This document shows, piece after piece, positions 12,561-26,229 of a stretch of 64,000 bases of DNA (its first letter is position 1; each line of letters opens with the position of its first letter). Origin of the DNA: Aphis gossypii (taxonomy: Eukaryota; Arthropoda; Insecta; Hemiptera; Aphididae); the NCBI RefSeq assembly GCF_020184175.1, contig NC_065531.1:75486604-75550603 (forward strand). The letters run 5' to 3'. Under the pieces are notes generated by a model. That model was not told where the DNA came from. It worked only from the letters and a program-made list of their open reading frames with translations, and made no database searches. The position numbers and the translations under genes were made by a program.

Positions 12561-15500
12561 CAACTGCAATTGTGTGGAGAAAATATGTTATTTCAAATTA
12601 AATTATTTGCTACACCCACACGCGAGCACATCAGTTAGCTATCTACGATTTACGGTAATCATAAAATATATTCAGCCAAAGTAACAGGCAGAAAAATACA
12701 ACGAATTTATCACGAATAAAATAGGTGACGTTCGAGAAAGAATATCAACAGTTGGAATAATATGTCAAACTCGTTTATTTTTGTTTTTACGAATTTTATA
12801 AACAATTTTGTTTTTTCCTCTACGATTTACCATATACTTGTATGATTTACCATTTAGATGCAACATACTCAATAATCGCACACAAACAGTGTAATAATAA
12901 TATTAAATAAATGCATAATACATACATGTATATTATTACAGAAATCCAGTTTACGAAGTATGATCAATCTCCTCGTGTTTTCTAAGTTCTAGGTTTTTGT
13001 ATAAGGGTAGTTCTAAAAAATACATACGAATAAACAAGATAAAAAAAAAAAAACACAGAAATAGAATTTACCAAACACGTAGGTATTTATCTTATGGACA
13101 CCGGTTGTTATCTGGTGCACGCCGACTACCTATGGAAACGTAAGAAGGGGATACAAATTAAAATAGGCTAAATTAATGTATTCGGCGAATATATGAACCA
13201 TATAGTGGCAAGTCGATCGTCACTCGCTGCACAAAATATTATAGTACCTTACAAATCCATACAAATATGTAAATTGTAAATATAAAATACATATATGTTT
13301 AAACGTAGGTATTACATGTGAAGGGTTGAAATGGAATACATATCTGAATGAATCCGAAAAATAAACAGTCGTGATGGGATAGAATTTTTTTAGATACCTG
13401 TAGCTATGTTATACGTGCTAGATAACAAAATAACATGCAATATGCATTTATTATACTATACAACTGCAGCTAGCATGTATACATACATATATATATACAC
13501 AAAAATACTGTCGATACGTCTGTTAAGGTACGAATATCATATTTGATGGATGGAAATCGTTTTTGTTACGTCTTTTGAATTCTGATCGGAACTAGAAAAT
13601 GTTATGATTTTACAATAACCTGACTTTTTTTTCTTTGATTTTTTTTTTTTTTCATAACATCTTATAAAAAATAAAACAAAATTATAAAATTTACGTTTCT
13701 ATACGTTTCATCTTATACGGAATAAGAAAGTCAACACCTATTTATTTATTTATTTATTTTTTTTTTGAGGAATAATTAATTAAATTATTGCAAGACACAT
13801 AAAATATAATATATTTTATTGGTCGTAATACTCGTAATTCATCTGTAGTATACAAGTATTTAGTACACTTTGTAATAAGTTATACTAATAAAAGTTTTAT
13901 AATTCTTTATCGAAATATTCCATTAAGAAATTATACTAAAATTAATTAGTATAATGTAGGTACTGAATCGAAGTTTATAAGTTAATAAAATAAAGTTTAA
14001 AGCGTACAATCACATTTACATTTCATCAAAATAGTTTTACCATAATATTTTTAAAATGCATAGCAAAAAAACACATGGATACATTTTAATAAAAACTATG
14101 ACTTATTTTTTTAACAATAATATTTTTAATGACTTTATGTAATATGTTAGTTATTAATATTATACTATGTTAAAATGCAATTTTGTTTTCACCTTTGTGA
14201 ATTCTTAGAATAATTTCTCTTTGTAAAATATATTTTCGAAAGCTTGTGAATGGTCGAATATATCTCAAAAATGGAAACAAAATTTACGTATATAATATTA
14301 AAATCAATTAGGTTATAACTATTAATTTATTTAGATTTCCTTTTTATAAAAGCATTTTAGACTTTGATAAAATAATATGTTTTATTGAAAACGTTACCTA
14401 ACCTACTGTTGATTTTGGCTCCATTGTCTTATGTTTTTACTGTCATACATTAAAGATCTGTTATTTTTATGTACACATATACTATATCATATATATAATA
14501 TATACGATATAAATTTCTATTTTTCGGAAGGAAAGATTAAAAAAATTTCTTTCCCTGTAAATAATAAAATAAATATATATATATATATATATTAATTTGA
14601 TGTATCTAATTTAAAATTCCTAACGAGTAAATTTTAAGTATAGTTAAAATTTTACTACTTACATAAATAGTAAATACGTATTTAAGATTAAAGACCTTAA
14701 AAATTATTTTTAAAATACCTATAATATTAAATCAATTTTTTTATTATACTTTGATATTTTTTAGTTATTATAAAATGTTTATAAATAAATTAATGTTAAA
14801 TCATACTACAAAAGTATTCAAATTACTGTAGCTATCAAAAATTCTAAACAATTACCATAGATCTATCATCTTTGGTAAACAAGTTAAATAGCAACTATAA
14901 AATAATTGTTGATTAATTAGAATACCTACCACAACGATTTTAGAATCGTTATTCTTTAAATGATTCGTGGCAAAAACAGATCATTTCCAATTGAAAAACA
15001 GAATATGGTATTCCCACAGAAACAGAAAGTTCTTTTAGTAGTACTAAAAAAGTTCTCAAGATTTTTAAAATTTATTCTTGAAGGATATTTAAAAATTTCA
15101 AGGATCAGATTTTGTTGGTATATCTGCAATATTGAAAAAAGAGGTTAATGCTTGGTTAGGTAATATAACCAGAAAAAATATTAAAGTGGGGTTTTTAATT
15201 TTATAAATTTATTATTTTATGTAAATTAAACTATATATTATTATTTATATGCGCACTAAAAATATTTTTGCACCATATATTAGGTACTCCAATTTAATAG
15301 ACTTTTAAACTAAATGAGTAACAGAGTAATTTCCAAATAACATTATTTATTGCGTTTTACTACGGAAAATCCAACAAAGTTTAACTTATTTAACTTTCAC
15401 AATACGACGTTTATTTACTATTGAATTCAAAGCTAATATTTACTTTGTTGCACTAATTCGTACCATAGGTCGGGGTAATTTATTCTAACCTGGGTCATAC

Positions 15501-18500
15501 TTACTCAATAATCCAATCAGAATAAATTCCATAAGGTGTATGCATAATACTATCATTGCTATAGCATAGTAATTAGTATTTTTACTCCATTGAAATTCAA
15601 TTTTACTTATTCTACAGTTTATACAAGTGTTCAAAGTTTATATTGTTCAAATGTGGTTTGTAAATCCATTTTTTTTTTAAATTAAAAATGTATTTGACTA
15701 ATTTAAAACACCACATATTTATATACTAAATTGATAACATAAAATGGAAATAAAATTATTATTTACTAACAATTGAGTTTACCGGAGTTGTTTTACTGAT
15801 ACTAATGACAAAAATGAATTTAAGTATATGCATTTATATTTTAATATGAAATAGCTAAATTATCATCTATATCTTTATATCATCTAAAAATAAACGACAT
15901 TCATTAATTATAACTCAAACCGTTTATATTATATAATATAACATATTAAACACATCACTTCAATAAATATAGTTATACGATCATTTTAATTCTCAAACAA
16001 CTTTAGCAATATTATTCTAGTATAGTGCAAAGGTATAAAACATACTCTTCTAGTTTTATATAAACGTAAAACACGAAGTTTGTTAGGAAAAATAAGAAAA
16101 GTAAATTTTATTTTCTTCGGTGTTTCATTAAATTAAAAACGACCACTTATAGACTTATGTTCTTATAAGTTCTATTCAATTCTTTTACGAAGAATAATAT
16201 AGAATTCTATTCACTATAAGCCTATATATAGTATAAAGCTCTTTCACCGAAAACTATTCACATATGAAAACCCATTAATTTAATAGAACACTTATATTAA
16301 ATCACACCAACAGAAAACTTACTTCACAATTAATCCAAAACAAATTACGGTAAGTACACATTCACAACATAGTATACGTAGCCACGGTGAGGCACACAGG
16401 TAGGTAGGTTAACGAAAATTAATGTTAGTTTACTGCTTAATATATTTTTTTTACATCAAATTAACTTCAATAAAAATATAATATAAATTAGATGAAAATA
16501 AATCGTACATAATTATTATGTATACCATATATCGTGCGATTTATAAATTCATATTATAGTAACATGACATAGTTTTATACATTAAATGACAATAATTATA
16601 TTTACATTATGGTAAATCTTATACATAATCATAATATTTGTTACGATTATTATATACACATGACGTATCATATATATTATAATGCCGTGTTATGTTTACA
16701 GTTATTATATACTTATCTACTGCAAATCGTATTCGATTGAACAGCAATATTATTTTATAGACTAGTCGTTTTTGTTATCATTATTATTTACTAGGTGACT
16801 ATTGTTGTACGACCAAGAGCAGTTTTTTGCATCGAGATATATTTTTTCCTATTTTATTTTCTGTTACTTTTTTCTTATTGTTATCTGGCACTGGGATGTA
16901 AAAATGAAAATCTTTTGTTCAATACTTATGTAATGTAAAAACTAAATTCCTGTACTATTCAGATGTGTAAAAACCACTTTAAAAATCGTTAAGCAATCTT
17001 TAAATTATCCAGTGATATTCATTTACAAGGCGCAACGTGAATAAATGATGATACAGTTTGAGTTTAGAAAGTTGAACTTTTAAAAAGTAAGATAATATTA
17101 TTATTTTATTTTAATGGAAAAGGTTTTATAATTAATTATTAAAATATCAAACACCGTGCTAAAACCTACGTTTTATACGATTACCAAATTATAATAATTT
17201 CCTTAAATGGTAAAAAAAATGTATCTACTAAAAATGTACTTGTCATAATATTAAAATTACATAAATAAAATTAAAATAAAGTTTTTTATAATTTATATAT
17301 AATAACATGTTTTTCACTTAATGTAACGGCGAGTATATTAAAATAAAATATTACATAATATGATTTATAATTTACTTTAGTGGCATTTATTTTGTATACA
17401 GTTTACTGGATTATTTGAGATTATACTGAGTTTATAGTAGTTCATGTTATACTCTCTGAAAATTAAAAAAAATAATATAGAATAATGGATGACCTAAAAT
17501 TCACAAAGGGTAATAATTTAAGTGTTGTCTTGTTTATTTTTATCGAATACTTGAACGTCAATGTAAGTTAAATTTAATATTTATATTTGAACTATTATTA
17601 TCATTATTATTTATTTTTTTTTTTTATCATTATTGCAAATATTATACTTTATTTATAATAAACAACTATCCTATAGAATTAAAATCTGTTAATAATAGTA
17701 AACAGCCAATAAAATATCACTGCAATTGACATTAAATTCCTGTTTTAAATTTCAAACGGTCGACAGTTGTTTAAAAAAAAGTATCATAATATATTATAAT
17801 ATTATGTCGTCGTTGACACGAAAAAATTTTTATAATATTTACATATGGTTTTTGAAATTTTGCTCTTCTTGGGTTCAGAAAAAATAAACTATTATTTGAT
17901 GATATTATATATCTTATGTGGTATCGTATATCTCCATTAATGACAATTTATAATAAATAAAACTTCTTGTGTGTTAATGACACATCTATATATTTAAAAT
18001 ATATAATATTGATATTTGAGACTAATAATATCTATAAAAACTTTCCTATGTAAGATTAGCAAAAATAAATAAATTATAATAAAACTTCCAATGTGTCAAA
18101 ACATTGAAAATGTATATAATATTTTTACAAATATTAAATTTCAGATTCATTATTTTTTTTCAAAATAAGATTTTATATAACTTACAAGCTTTACAATCGA
18201 ATTATGTAGATCATGATGATATTTTACTTATTTTTTTCTTAACGTTTTTTATTTGTTTTAAAAAATAAGGGGGTTATCACATGTGTGGTTCTTTTCGTGT
18301 CAACGGCGATGTGTTCGATAATGATGCGTAATGTAGTGTTCTCTAATTTATAATTTATAAAATAACGGTATACACTTCAAAAATCACGGGACTGGAAAAA
18401 AAAATACTTAATGACCCTGTAGAATTTAAAAACTTAAATAAAATTCAGTTGTTTGAAATAAGTATTTTAATGTTTTATTATGCATTAATAAATAATGTTC

Positions 18501-19198
18501 ACGTGGGTTCATATATCAGGCTAGTTCATAATTTTATTAATAAATGAACAATAAATAATTCACATTGAAGCAAATAATATTTAAAAGAAATACTAACAGT
18601 TTTTCTATTAACTGTTTTATAAGCTATTCAGCTAATAATAGCATAAGCACGCAATCTTAATAACAGTTTCTTCGTTTATGGTTTCTGTATATAGTATATA
18701 ATATTATTGTATAGTAATTTATAAAATTGTTTATATTTTAAATTATTAAAATGTTAAAATGACAATATTAAAACTTAATATTATGATTTCAATAGTGTTA
18801 TATTATTTTCTAAAATCATATGTCTACTAACAAGAACTATATTATAAGTATATAAAATATCCGTTGAAAATACATATTTTGTTGATTGTGTAATACATAA
18901 TAGGTATGGTTGTTAATATTTTGTTGTTATATTAAACGCATATTATATTAATGCTGAGTTAATACTCTACATAATAATATACCAATATTATTATCATGGC
19001 GTGTTTTTATAAGTTTTAGATTATTTAACTTAATAAACAAACAGAAAACCGTGAATTAGTATCTTGTTTGTGACAATAATCAGCTCATTTAGTGTGAATT
19101 AGAGTACACCAGTCATATTATGTTGTATAATAAAACCCTTAAATAATTTCGTTACGTGTATAAAGGCAAATTAAAATATCATTGTTGTTGAAACTTAC
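12561..19198. other. AT-rich non-coding DNA
   Basis: No convincing gene. It holds a TTTA/TATT tetranucleotide tract at 13740-13766, an AT dinucleotide run at 14573-14592, and a small frame at 14960-15148 with Lys/Ile/Phe-rich composition that I do not trust. Confidence 0.5.
16314..16349 (+). other. Possible 36-base plus-strand exon
   Basis: Acceptor ATCACACCAACAG and donor ACG/GTAAGTAC frame a 36-base segment open in two frames (KTYFTINPKQIT in one). Both splice signals are good, but a segment this short can arise by chance and no partner exon was identified. Confidence 0.12.
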
Positions 19199-19242
19199 TA
19201 TAGGTATTTATTACAGCTGTTTCTTGTCTACATTTAGCAGCA
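19199..19242 (-). other. Possible 44-base minus-strand exon
   Basis: Minus-strand acceptor ATTGTACTTGCAG and donor TATA/GTAAGTTT bracket one open frame (AAKCRQETAVINTY). It lies just beyond the 20.3 kb candidate exon, but that one ends in a stop, so the two do not simply chain. A plus-strand reading is partly open as well. Low confidence. Confidence 0.14.
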
Positions 19243-20067
19243 CTGCAAGTACAATTGTATATTAATTATTATGCTTTTCTATGCATTTAATTCATAATAT
19301 GATTTAACGGTTAATGAATATGTAGGTACATTGAACATGACGTGTATTTTCAATAAAATACATAAAATACACATTACACTTTTAATACATACAACTTCAG
19401 ATTGTAAAATACATTAACTTTTGTAAAAAAAAACCTGCTTTAATTTTTTTTCTCGTTTTAATAGTGAAAAGTTATAACAAATAATACATAAAGAAACGAA
19501 TAATATTGTACCTTTTAACATTATTTTATTTTAAATATTTTTTCCAAACATGGTTGCTTTTAAATAATACATTGAACAAACTAGTAATTTCCATTGAAAT
19601 GCAGTGCACCTGGGTTTATAGAAAAATCCTCATTAAAAATATGTTGCCCAGAAGAAAAAAATACGTATTATTAATATGTATAGCTAGTAAACATACGAAT
19701 TTATTAATATTTACATTATCACTCAAAAGGTTAAGTATAGTAAGGTTAGTTTTTTTATCAAAGTCGTTTATCCTATAATGTTTAAGATCAAAAATTAATA
19801 TATCTATCAGCTTGTATAGGTAATAGCTGGTATGTAAGCAAATAATTTACCACTGATTTTGATTACTATTGGTTACGATCTATTATTAATATTTTAAATT
19901 TATGACAATTGAAAAACTTCAAATTTAATCAATTATTTCAAACGGTGGTCAGAGTACTAAGATTTTAGAATATTGAATACTATAATCCAGTAAATTTGAT
20001 ATCATATTCACCTTAAAAAAAAAGAAAGATCATGTCAACAAATATTTATGTATATATATATTCTGAT

Positions 20068-20365
20068 TTACACGAATCCCATGGTCTGAATTCTATCATC
20101 CTTTAAACAATACAATCCGATGGTAAATATGTCTGGTGGTAAATCGTGATGTTTCTCAGAATGATACACGACTTCCGGGTAATTTAGTACGATGGTTTGA
20201 TCTGAATTGATCGTTACTATATACGTGCATACAGTTCGGATCGAATGTTGTACATAAATAAACTTCTGTATCGTTTGATAAGCTTTTTCGGGACGATGTA
20301 TATAATACAATGCTCGCGTATATGGCTGGAGGCTGACGACAGTCGATAATGGATCGAGACGAAAG
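20068..20365 (-). CDS. Candidate terminal coding exon, unknown protein
   Basis: The minus-strand frame is open for 113 codons (from 20409) and ends in TAA at 20068. A strong acceptor (GCTTATCGTTTTTCTAG) would start the exon at 20365, entering with one base that completes a codon. The peptide is clearly protein-like: FRLDPLSTVVSLQPYTRA, LYYIHRPEKAYQTIQKFIYV, QHSIRTVCTYIVTINSDQTI, LNYPEVVYHSEKHHDLPPDI, FTIGLYCLKDDRIQTMGFV. No ATG occurs before the last few residues, so it must be spliced to an upstream exon if genuine. The 36129-36216 exon ends in the matching phase (GG plus C gives Gly). No transmembrane segment or named domain is recognised. It could also be a decayed gene fragment. Confidence 0.4.
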
Positions 20366-20863
20366 CTAGAAAAACGATAAGCAAAACCGATAAAAACGGT
20401 CGAAGGCTGTCAATCGTCGTGACGGAATTAAGTCGTTATTTTCGGTCAAAATCGTAAAAAAAAAATAAATAAACAACGAGAGTCGGTCGTGAATAAACAA
20501 AGAGAATTTCAATTGGTAACAGCCCCGTCTTAAATGTCAACTTAGTCAAAACGCAGAAATTATGTAATATTGCATGCGCGTTCGTATAATATTGCGGAAT
20601 AGGAACATAACGTTTACGCGATGATAATATATTATTATTGTTGTTGTTACGCGTATTTCGGGTCATGCGTGCCTTTAATCCTGGCGGAGGAACGAGATCC
20701 CTTCCGGGGGTGGGTGGGACGATGACGGTGGACTCGTGGACGACAGTCGTCTCGCAGCATCCCCCAAACGCACTCCTTTGGTGGTGGTCTCGCTCCGACG
20801 TTCGTCAGCCTCCCAAAGTACTCACGGCTTAGCTAACCGTCAATATCGTTACTCTGCGTTCAG
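20366..20863. promoter_or_regulatory. GC-rich island with plus-strand donor, candidate promoter/first exon
   Basis: In 20701-20760, 39 of 60 bases are G or C, against strongly AT-rich flanks. On the plus strand the island ends in GCGTTCAG/GTAAATTA (exon end 20863), which would suit a non-coding first exon of a rightward gene. On the minus strand AAGCC/GTGAGTAC could end a leftward non-coding exon. Frames at 20436-20832 change strand and lack protein-like content. The direction is undecided. Confidence 0.4.
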
Positions 20864-21009
20864 GTAAATTATATTTTATTTGCCAACACCTATCGTAAGA
20901 TAACGCTATTAGATCATAAAATATAGAAATTTTATTATTATTAAATTGTTTAGGACTGTAATATCTTTCAACATATTAATTAAATTATGATATTATAACT
21001 AGGATATAC

Positions 21010-21565
21010 AAGGTGATTTAAAATGTATGTTCCAACTATTTTATCGTACAAATAAAAAATATAAATAAATAAATATATTCATAATAGAAAAACATGTTTA
21101 ATACAACGATTGATTATTTAGGACAATTTAAAATTATGAATAATTTTTAAATATTTTTAATACATTCTAGGGAGAGGGTGGTTCGGGGCTCAACTTTAGA
21201 AATTTAAATAGCAACCTATAATTTTATTGTAATCACACTATGGAGAATTTTTTTCAGAGTATTTTGATACGTACAAGTCGAAATTTAGACGAGTAGTTAG
21301 TTATATGTATTTAAACTTAAGTAAGTGGAGTAGAGTACCTAGTATATATATAAGGATGTACCTTACAAAATTGGTCTACTACTCTGATAACTCAAATTTT
21401 AAAACGGAACCCCCAAATCCACTCCTTAAATATTATAAATAAAATAAAGATTACAAATCGTCTCAAATATTTCTAAATAAAAAACCAAAATCATATTAAA
21501 AATTTGTCATTATTATGAATATTTATATGATAAAATAGCTATAATATAAATGTTGAATCACCCTA
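21010..21565. mobile_element. Small non-autonomous TIR-bounded element
   Basis: The left end AAGGTGATTTAAAATG and the right end, read inverted, ATAGGGTGATTCAACAT, form imperfect terminal inverted repeats sharing GGTGATT-AA-AT, about 0.56 kb apart. No transposase frame lies between them. The interior has an unusual purine/pyrimidine mix (GGGAGAGGGTGGTTCGGGGC at 21171-21190, a CCCCC tract near 21410) unlike the surrounding DNA. A related solitary end occurs at 10630. No clear target-site duplication was recognised, so the exact ends are uncertain. This is probably a MITE-like element. Confidence 0.45.
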
Positions 21566-24500
21566 TTTATCCTTGTGTCATTGAATCTTAAAAATCACCG
21601 TAACTGATAAATTATAATACGCTTAAAATAATAAAAGGTGTTGGGCATGCGGATTTTTTTTTTTAATGAAGATTACCATATTCGTAACGCTATTTAAAAG
21701 TTTTGTGTAAATGAATATATAATTTTAGTTCATGAATTAATATCATCGTCTCACATAACATTATTCACTGTTCGGTATACAATAATATTATAACTGTTTA
21801 GAATTCAAGATTGTAAAAAATTAATATTCCTTTTACAATATTTTACTATTTTATACACTAAAAGTGTGATATTTCAGATCAAATCACTTTATATTTATTT
21901 AGCTAACTATGAATAAATATTATGTATTTTAATATGTTTATATATAGGTATATATATATATAATATATAGATTTAGATTATTAGTGTAATATTGTATGTA
22001 TCATGGTTTGACTGTTGATGAATATAAAAAATATATTTTAAACGATTCCATTTATAATAATACAAGATTAGTTTGAGCGTGCTCTGTTATTTTAAACTAT
22101 GAAATTGAAATGCATTAAATTTTATTTTATTTACATGAAAAAAAACTAAAAATGATATAGGTACGTTGTTCTTTTTTTTTGTATAAAGGTATTAGCTATA
22201 ATATTTCATAAGAAATTCCTTACACCTACTTAATATAGTAGAACACACGAACACATAGTTTTATATAATAGTTGTATTGAAAAGTGTACATAAATGTGTA
22301 TTTAGAATATCAAATATATGTACATTATCATAACATATAATAAGAAAAAAAAAATAATATAAACGTTAAACAATTTTATTATTTTTCCTTTGTTAATTTG
22401 TTCATGCAAACTTAGTATATAGATTTTCTTTAAATACTGTATGATTATTTTGCTAATATTGTTAATTTTTTTTTCTTTTAATACAATAAAACAACAAAAT
22501 TAACGATGTGCTTTTTGAAAATATAAAACATTTGATTATATATTGTTAAGTAGGGTGAAGATGATTTCCTCTTTCATTTATTTTTCTATTCAATTTAAAC
22601 CTACAAATAACTTTCAATGTAAAAAAATACATTTTCAAACATGCAATTTATTTTTTATTTATTTTTTGATTAGGATAGTAGTAATTTTAAATTATTTACG
22701 AGTTATTAATTTAAATATGCATTACATTCTGTTCACTTTATACATTATTTTTAATTTAAATGGTACCTACTTGATATATTTTTTTAATCATAAACAAGGT
22801 TTAGATTTTTTCAGATTTTTAAGTGATTTTACATTAATGGAAAAACTTACAGAATAAGCTCAGTAATACTTTTTATTAACCAAGTAATTCAAACTTTATG
22901 TTATATTTTTTGTAGAAAACTATCAAATTTTTAAATTTAAAAATTTGTAAATGGACATTTTTTTAGGTCAGATGTATTTTAGTATCTATAATTCTATTTA
23001 TTAATTGGGGATCATGATTAGTAGTCATTTAAGATTCTAAACCAATATAACATACAATACATTGGTTTTATAATTATATCGGTATATTTTTTTAACATAG
23101 TTATGTTTTAGGCTGGTTACAACTTATATATTTTCAAACCAATTTCGTGTTAAGGTACGTAGGTTGTCCCTAAAAATTAATACATAATATAATTAAGTTA
23201 TCATAGCTATTTCATTGATATATTTTTCATCATAATATGTAATGATAGTTATAATATAACTTATATTTATGAATAAAATTGTTTGGAATTTGTTATTACT
23301 TTGAGTTTTGAACGTTAGATAAGTTATCGCGAACGTTAACGTGTCATAGATGAACATCATATTTTAAAATGTTACTATGTACTACAATGATCCTTAAAGA
23401 TATATCATTGTTTTTCCATGCAATGGTGTAAATATTAAGTTTTTTATTTGTATCTTTTGACGTATTTTAGTGAAGTATATAAATTCAATATTCAACCATT
23501 TGTTTGATTTATGAAATAAAACTGAATCTAGTGGGGATATTAAAGAGAAATTGAGAATCGAAATATTCCAATGTTTTTTAAATTAAATAAATTCAATAAA
23601 AAATAGCATTTGAGACTTGACTTTTATCACAAAATATTTATATTATGATGTTCTTGACATAAAATAATTTCCAAAATACTTTGTATCTTTTTGTTATATT
23701 TATATTTGATGTATGATAACACTTTTGTTTGTGAGGTGAAAAGCTTTAAATTTAAATACAAGATTCTTCATAAATTTTGTTACCAAAATTAAAAAAAAAC
23801 AGCTTAAAGACCAGTACATTTTATGAATGAATAAACAATTGAAAATTTGATTAAATTGGATATTCAAAAGTACAATAACTCTTAATTCTCTAACTAAGAC
23901 TGTTTTTATTTTATGATTCAAATATTTTAGAAATTTGAAACAGTCGACTATTACTTAAATTATTATATTTTTCAATTTTTTGAATTCAATTAGTTTTTTT
24001 TCTAGGAATGTTAAAAATATTTTAATGCACTATCAAAAGCTTTAAAATATAATTCTATAGTTTTCATTATTATGCAACGAATTCGTTCACACTATTATAC
24101 AGTACATAAGTTTCAAATTATTAGTTAATAATAGGATAAATATGATATAAGAATTTTTTACAGTTTAAAAATCCATATTACCAACATAGCAATATAAATA
24201 TAATAAAATATCTAAAAAAGTATAAGCCGTTGGACTTCACTTAGAATCATTTTTTATATTTTATGATCTATCATTGAATTCAAATGTAATACGTATTACA
24301 GTGACCAACGTGGTAATAAAATACACTCGACATTTATATTACAGTAGAGCTATTTCCCTAGAGTTTTTTTCGCTCTGTGGTTTTCCTTTAGTCTATAGAA
24401 TATGAAAAATTACATAGAAGTGTTTATGAAATTAGGATACTTAAGGACATGAATCTTTTTTTGTAGAATTTTTTAATTTAATGTAACCCTCTTTCAAGTA

Positions 24501-24678
24501 ATATTTGTGGATCCGTAACACAATTCTAAAATGTTTGTTTTGCTTTTTTTGTTTCAGAAAATTTCAAATTGTACCTAACTGTAGAATGACTCTGTTTAAT
24601 TTGAATAGTAAGATAAACTTTGAATTTTGTTATCTTAAAACGTAGGAAATAAATACACTTCACATTTATTTTTCATTT
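21566..24678. other. AT-rich non-coding DNA
   Basis: Nothing gene-like. The 104-codon frame at 22543-22857 and the 73-codon frame at 23700-23921 are dominated by Phe/Ile/Leu/Tyr/Asn codons made only of A and T and start at TTG; they are treated as chance. Confidence 0.5.
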
Positions 24679-24723
24679 TTACGAATTTCTTGTTTTCGGG
24701 ATGTCATCGTCAGAAAACATCAC
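24679..24723 (-). other. Possible short terminal exon with polyadenylation signal
   Basis: Minus-strand acceptor AAATATCTATTTAG is followed by VMFSDDDIPKTRNS and a stop, then AATAAA about ten bases further on (24670-24665). The acidic peptide and nearby signal are suggestive, but the segment is only 15 codons. It enters in phase 0, which does not match the 36.2 kb exon. Confidence 0.15.
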
Positions 24724-25131
24724 CTAAATAGATATTTAAATATATTTTTGATTATATAAAAAAATATATTTTAACTTATTTTATTGCCTTGATAATAAGT
24801 AACAATTAATAAACCTAATTATTTTATTATTTACATTTTACAAAGTAAATAAAACTAGTTCAATCATATTTAAAATGTGAAAATGAGATTTGTAAGATAC
24901 CTTTGAAATGTATCTACTTTTAAAACCTATTTAGGGTTAAATAAATTATCAAAAGTACATAAGAATTTAAAATCTGAAATGCATAGTAAAATGTAATTTT
25001 CATTTACTTCAAAAGTAGGCATTAAGCAGTATTAGTTGTGTATAAACATATTGTCTGATATCAAAAAGTATTCTATAACGACAGTTGGAAAATGTAATAA
25101 CAGGTAAAATTATGTTATTAACATTATAATG

Positions 25132-25154
25132 CGGGGTTTTTACTCAAAACCCCG
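25132..25154. repeat. Perfect GC-rich hairpin (9-base arms)
   Basis: CGGGGTTTT and AAAACCCCG are separated by the five-base loop TACTC. The arms stand out sharply from the AT-rich flanks. Confidence 0.8.
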
Positions 25155-25540
25155 TCTTTACCTAAGTATTAATACGAGCATTCCTTATTACCACCTTTTA
25201 ACCACTATTTGTTATTTTTTCTTTTCGAAATTCATATTTCGTTTATTGTAAACAAAATATATTTATAATTTTTATTTTATATTTCTAATAAAAATGATTT
25301 CACTCAAATATTCAAGTATTTTAACTACATTTTTAGTGTCTGTATAAAATGAATCATATTATTATTAATGTTATTCTTTTCAACCAAAGATGATTTTTGA
25401 ATTATGGTGGTAGATCGGTAAATAATCTTATAACCAAATAATCAAAGAATTCACAAAACTAAATGCCTATCTATAACTCATATAAAAATTGAATCGCAGA
25501 ACTGAACTATCTGTTACACACATAATAGCTATCTGTATAA

Positions 25541-25630
25541 TCAATACCGGATTGAGCAGAAGATATTTTTCACACCTTCACATTGTGCTCGGACCCAATC
25601 ACGTAAAAAACGTATACATGATAAATTTTC
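25541..25630 (-). other. Protein-like minus-strand segment, possible terminal exon
   Basis: Acceptor ACAGTTTTGTTTGCGTAG (minus strand) is followed by 29 open codons and TGA: ENLSCIRFLRDWVRAQ, CEGVKNIFCSIRY. Codon content is more protein-like than the flanks. It could be a terminal exon or a relic; no family is recognised and no upstream partner is proven. Confidence 0.2.
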
Positions 25631-26210
25631 CTACGCAAACAAAACTGTATAATAAATAAAACTGCTGTAATCTAGTTGTTTACTTTATTAATATATAATA
25701 TTACTACCTATGTAACTATTGTTCATGGTATTAAATTTATTTTAAGATCGATAAAAAAAATAAAATGAGTTTTATAATAAATTATATAGATATCTTTTAT
25801 AAGTTTACCATATTTCAACTTTTCATTTAAATGTTAGCAAAATAATATTATTATAATAATAAAATAAAAATATTTTTTCTATACCTAAATATAAAAACAT
25901 AATATGTAATACAGACAAATTGAAACTTGGAGCATTGAAATATATTAACAATTTTAAATATTGCGTTTTAACCACTTATTTGCTCAAATATTTGTTTTTA
26001 ATTTAAGATTAAACATACTTATAATTTTATTCAGTGGTTACATGTTTGTTTTGAATTTTAAAGAAAAACAAATCAGTAGTTATTATATTATAAGTACATT
26101 CGTTTGCAGTTTTGTATAATGTATATGTGTATTAACACAGCATCTTTAAAAAAATGTTTGTCTGGTTTACTAAAATAAGGTTCAAAACCAATATTTGAAG
26201 TAGTGTATCT

Positions 26211-26229
26211 ATATGTACAGTGTACATAT
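26211..26229. repeat. Perfect palindrome with one-base centre
   Basis: ATATGTACA, G, TGTACATAT form a 19-base inverted repeat, immediately followed by a second self-complementary stretch (GATATTATTATATC). It is probably a cruciform-prone AT repeat. Confidence 0.7.

Noticed and set aside
19506..19778. 90-codon plus-strand frame
   Set aside because: TTG start, AT-only codon bias, no flanking splice sites of quality.
22543..22857. 104-codon plus-strand frame
   Set aside because: Begins at TTG and is built almost wholly from A/T codons (Phe, Ile, Asn, Leu, Tyr); no splice support.
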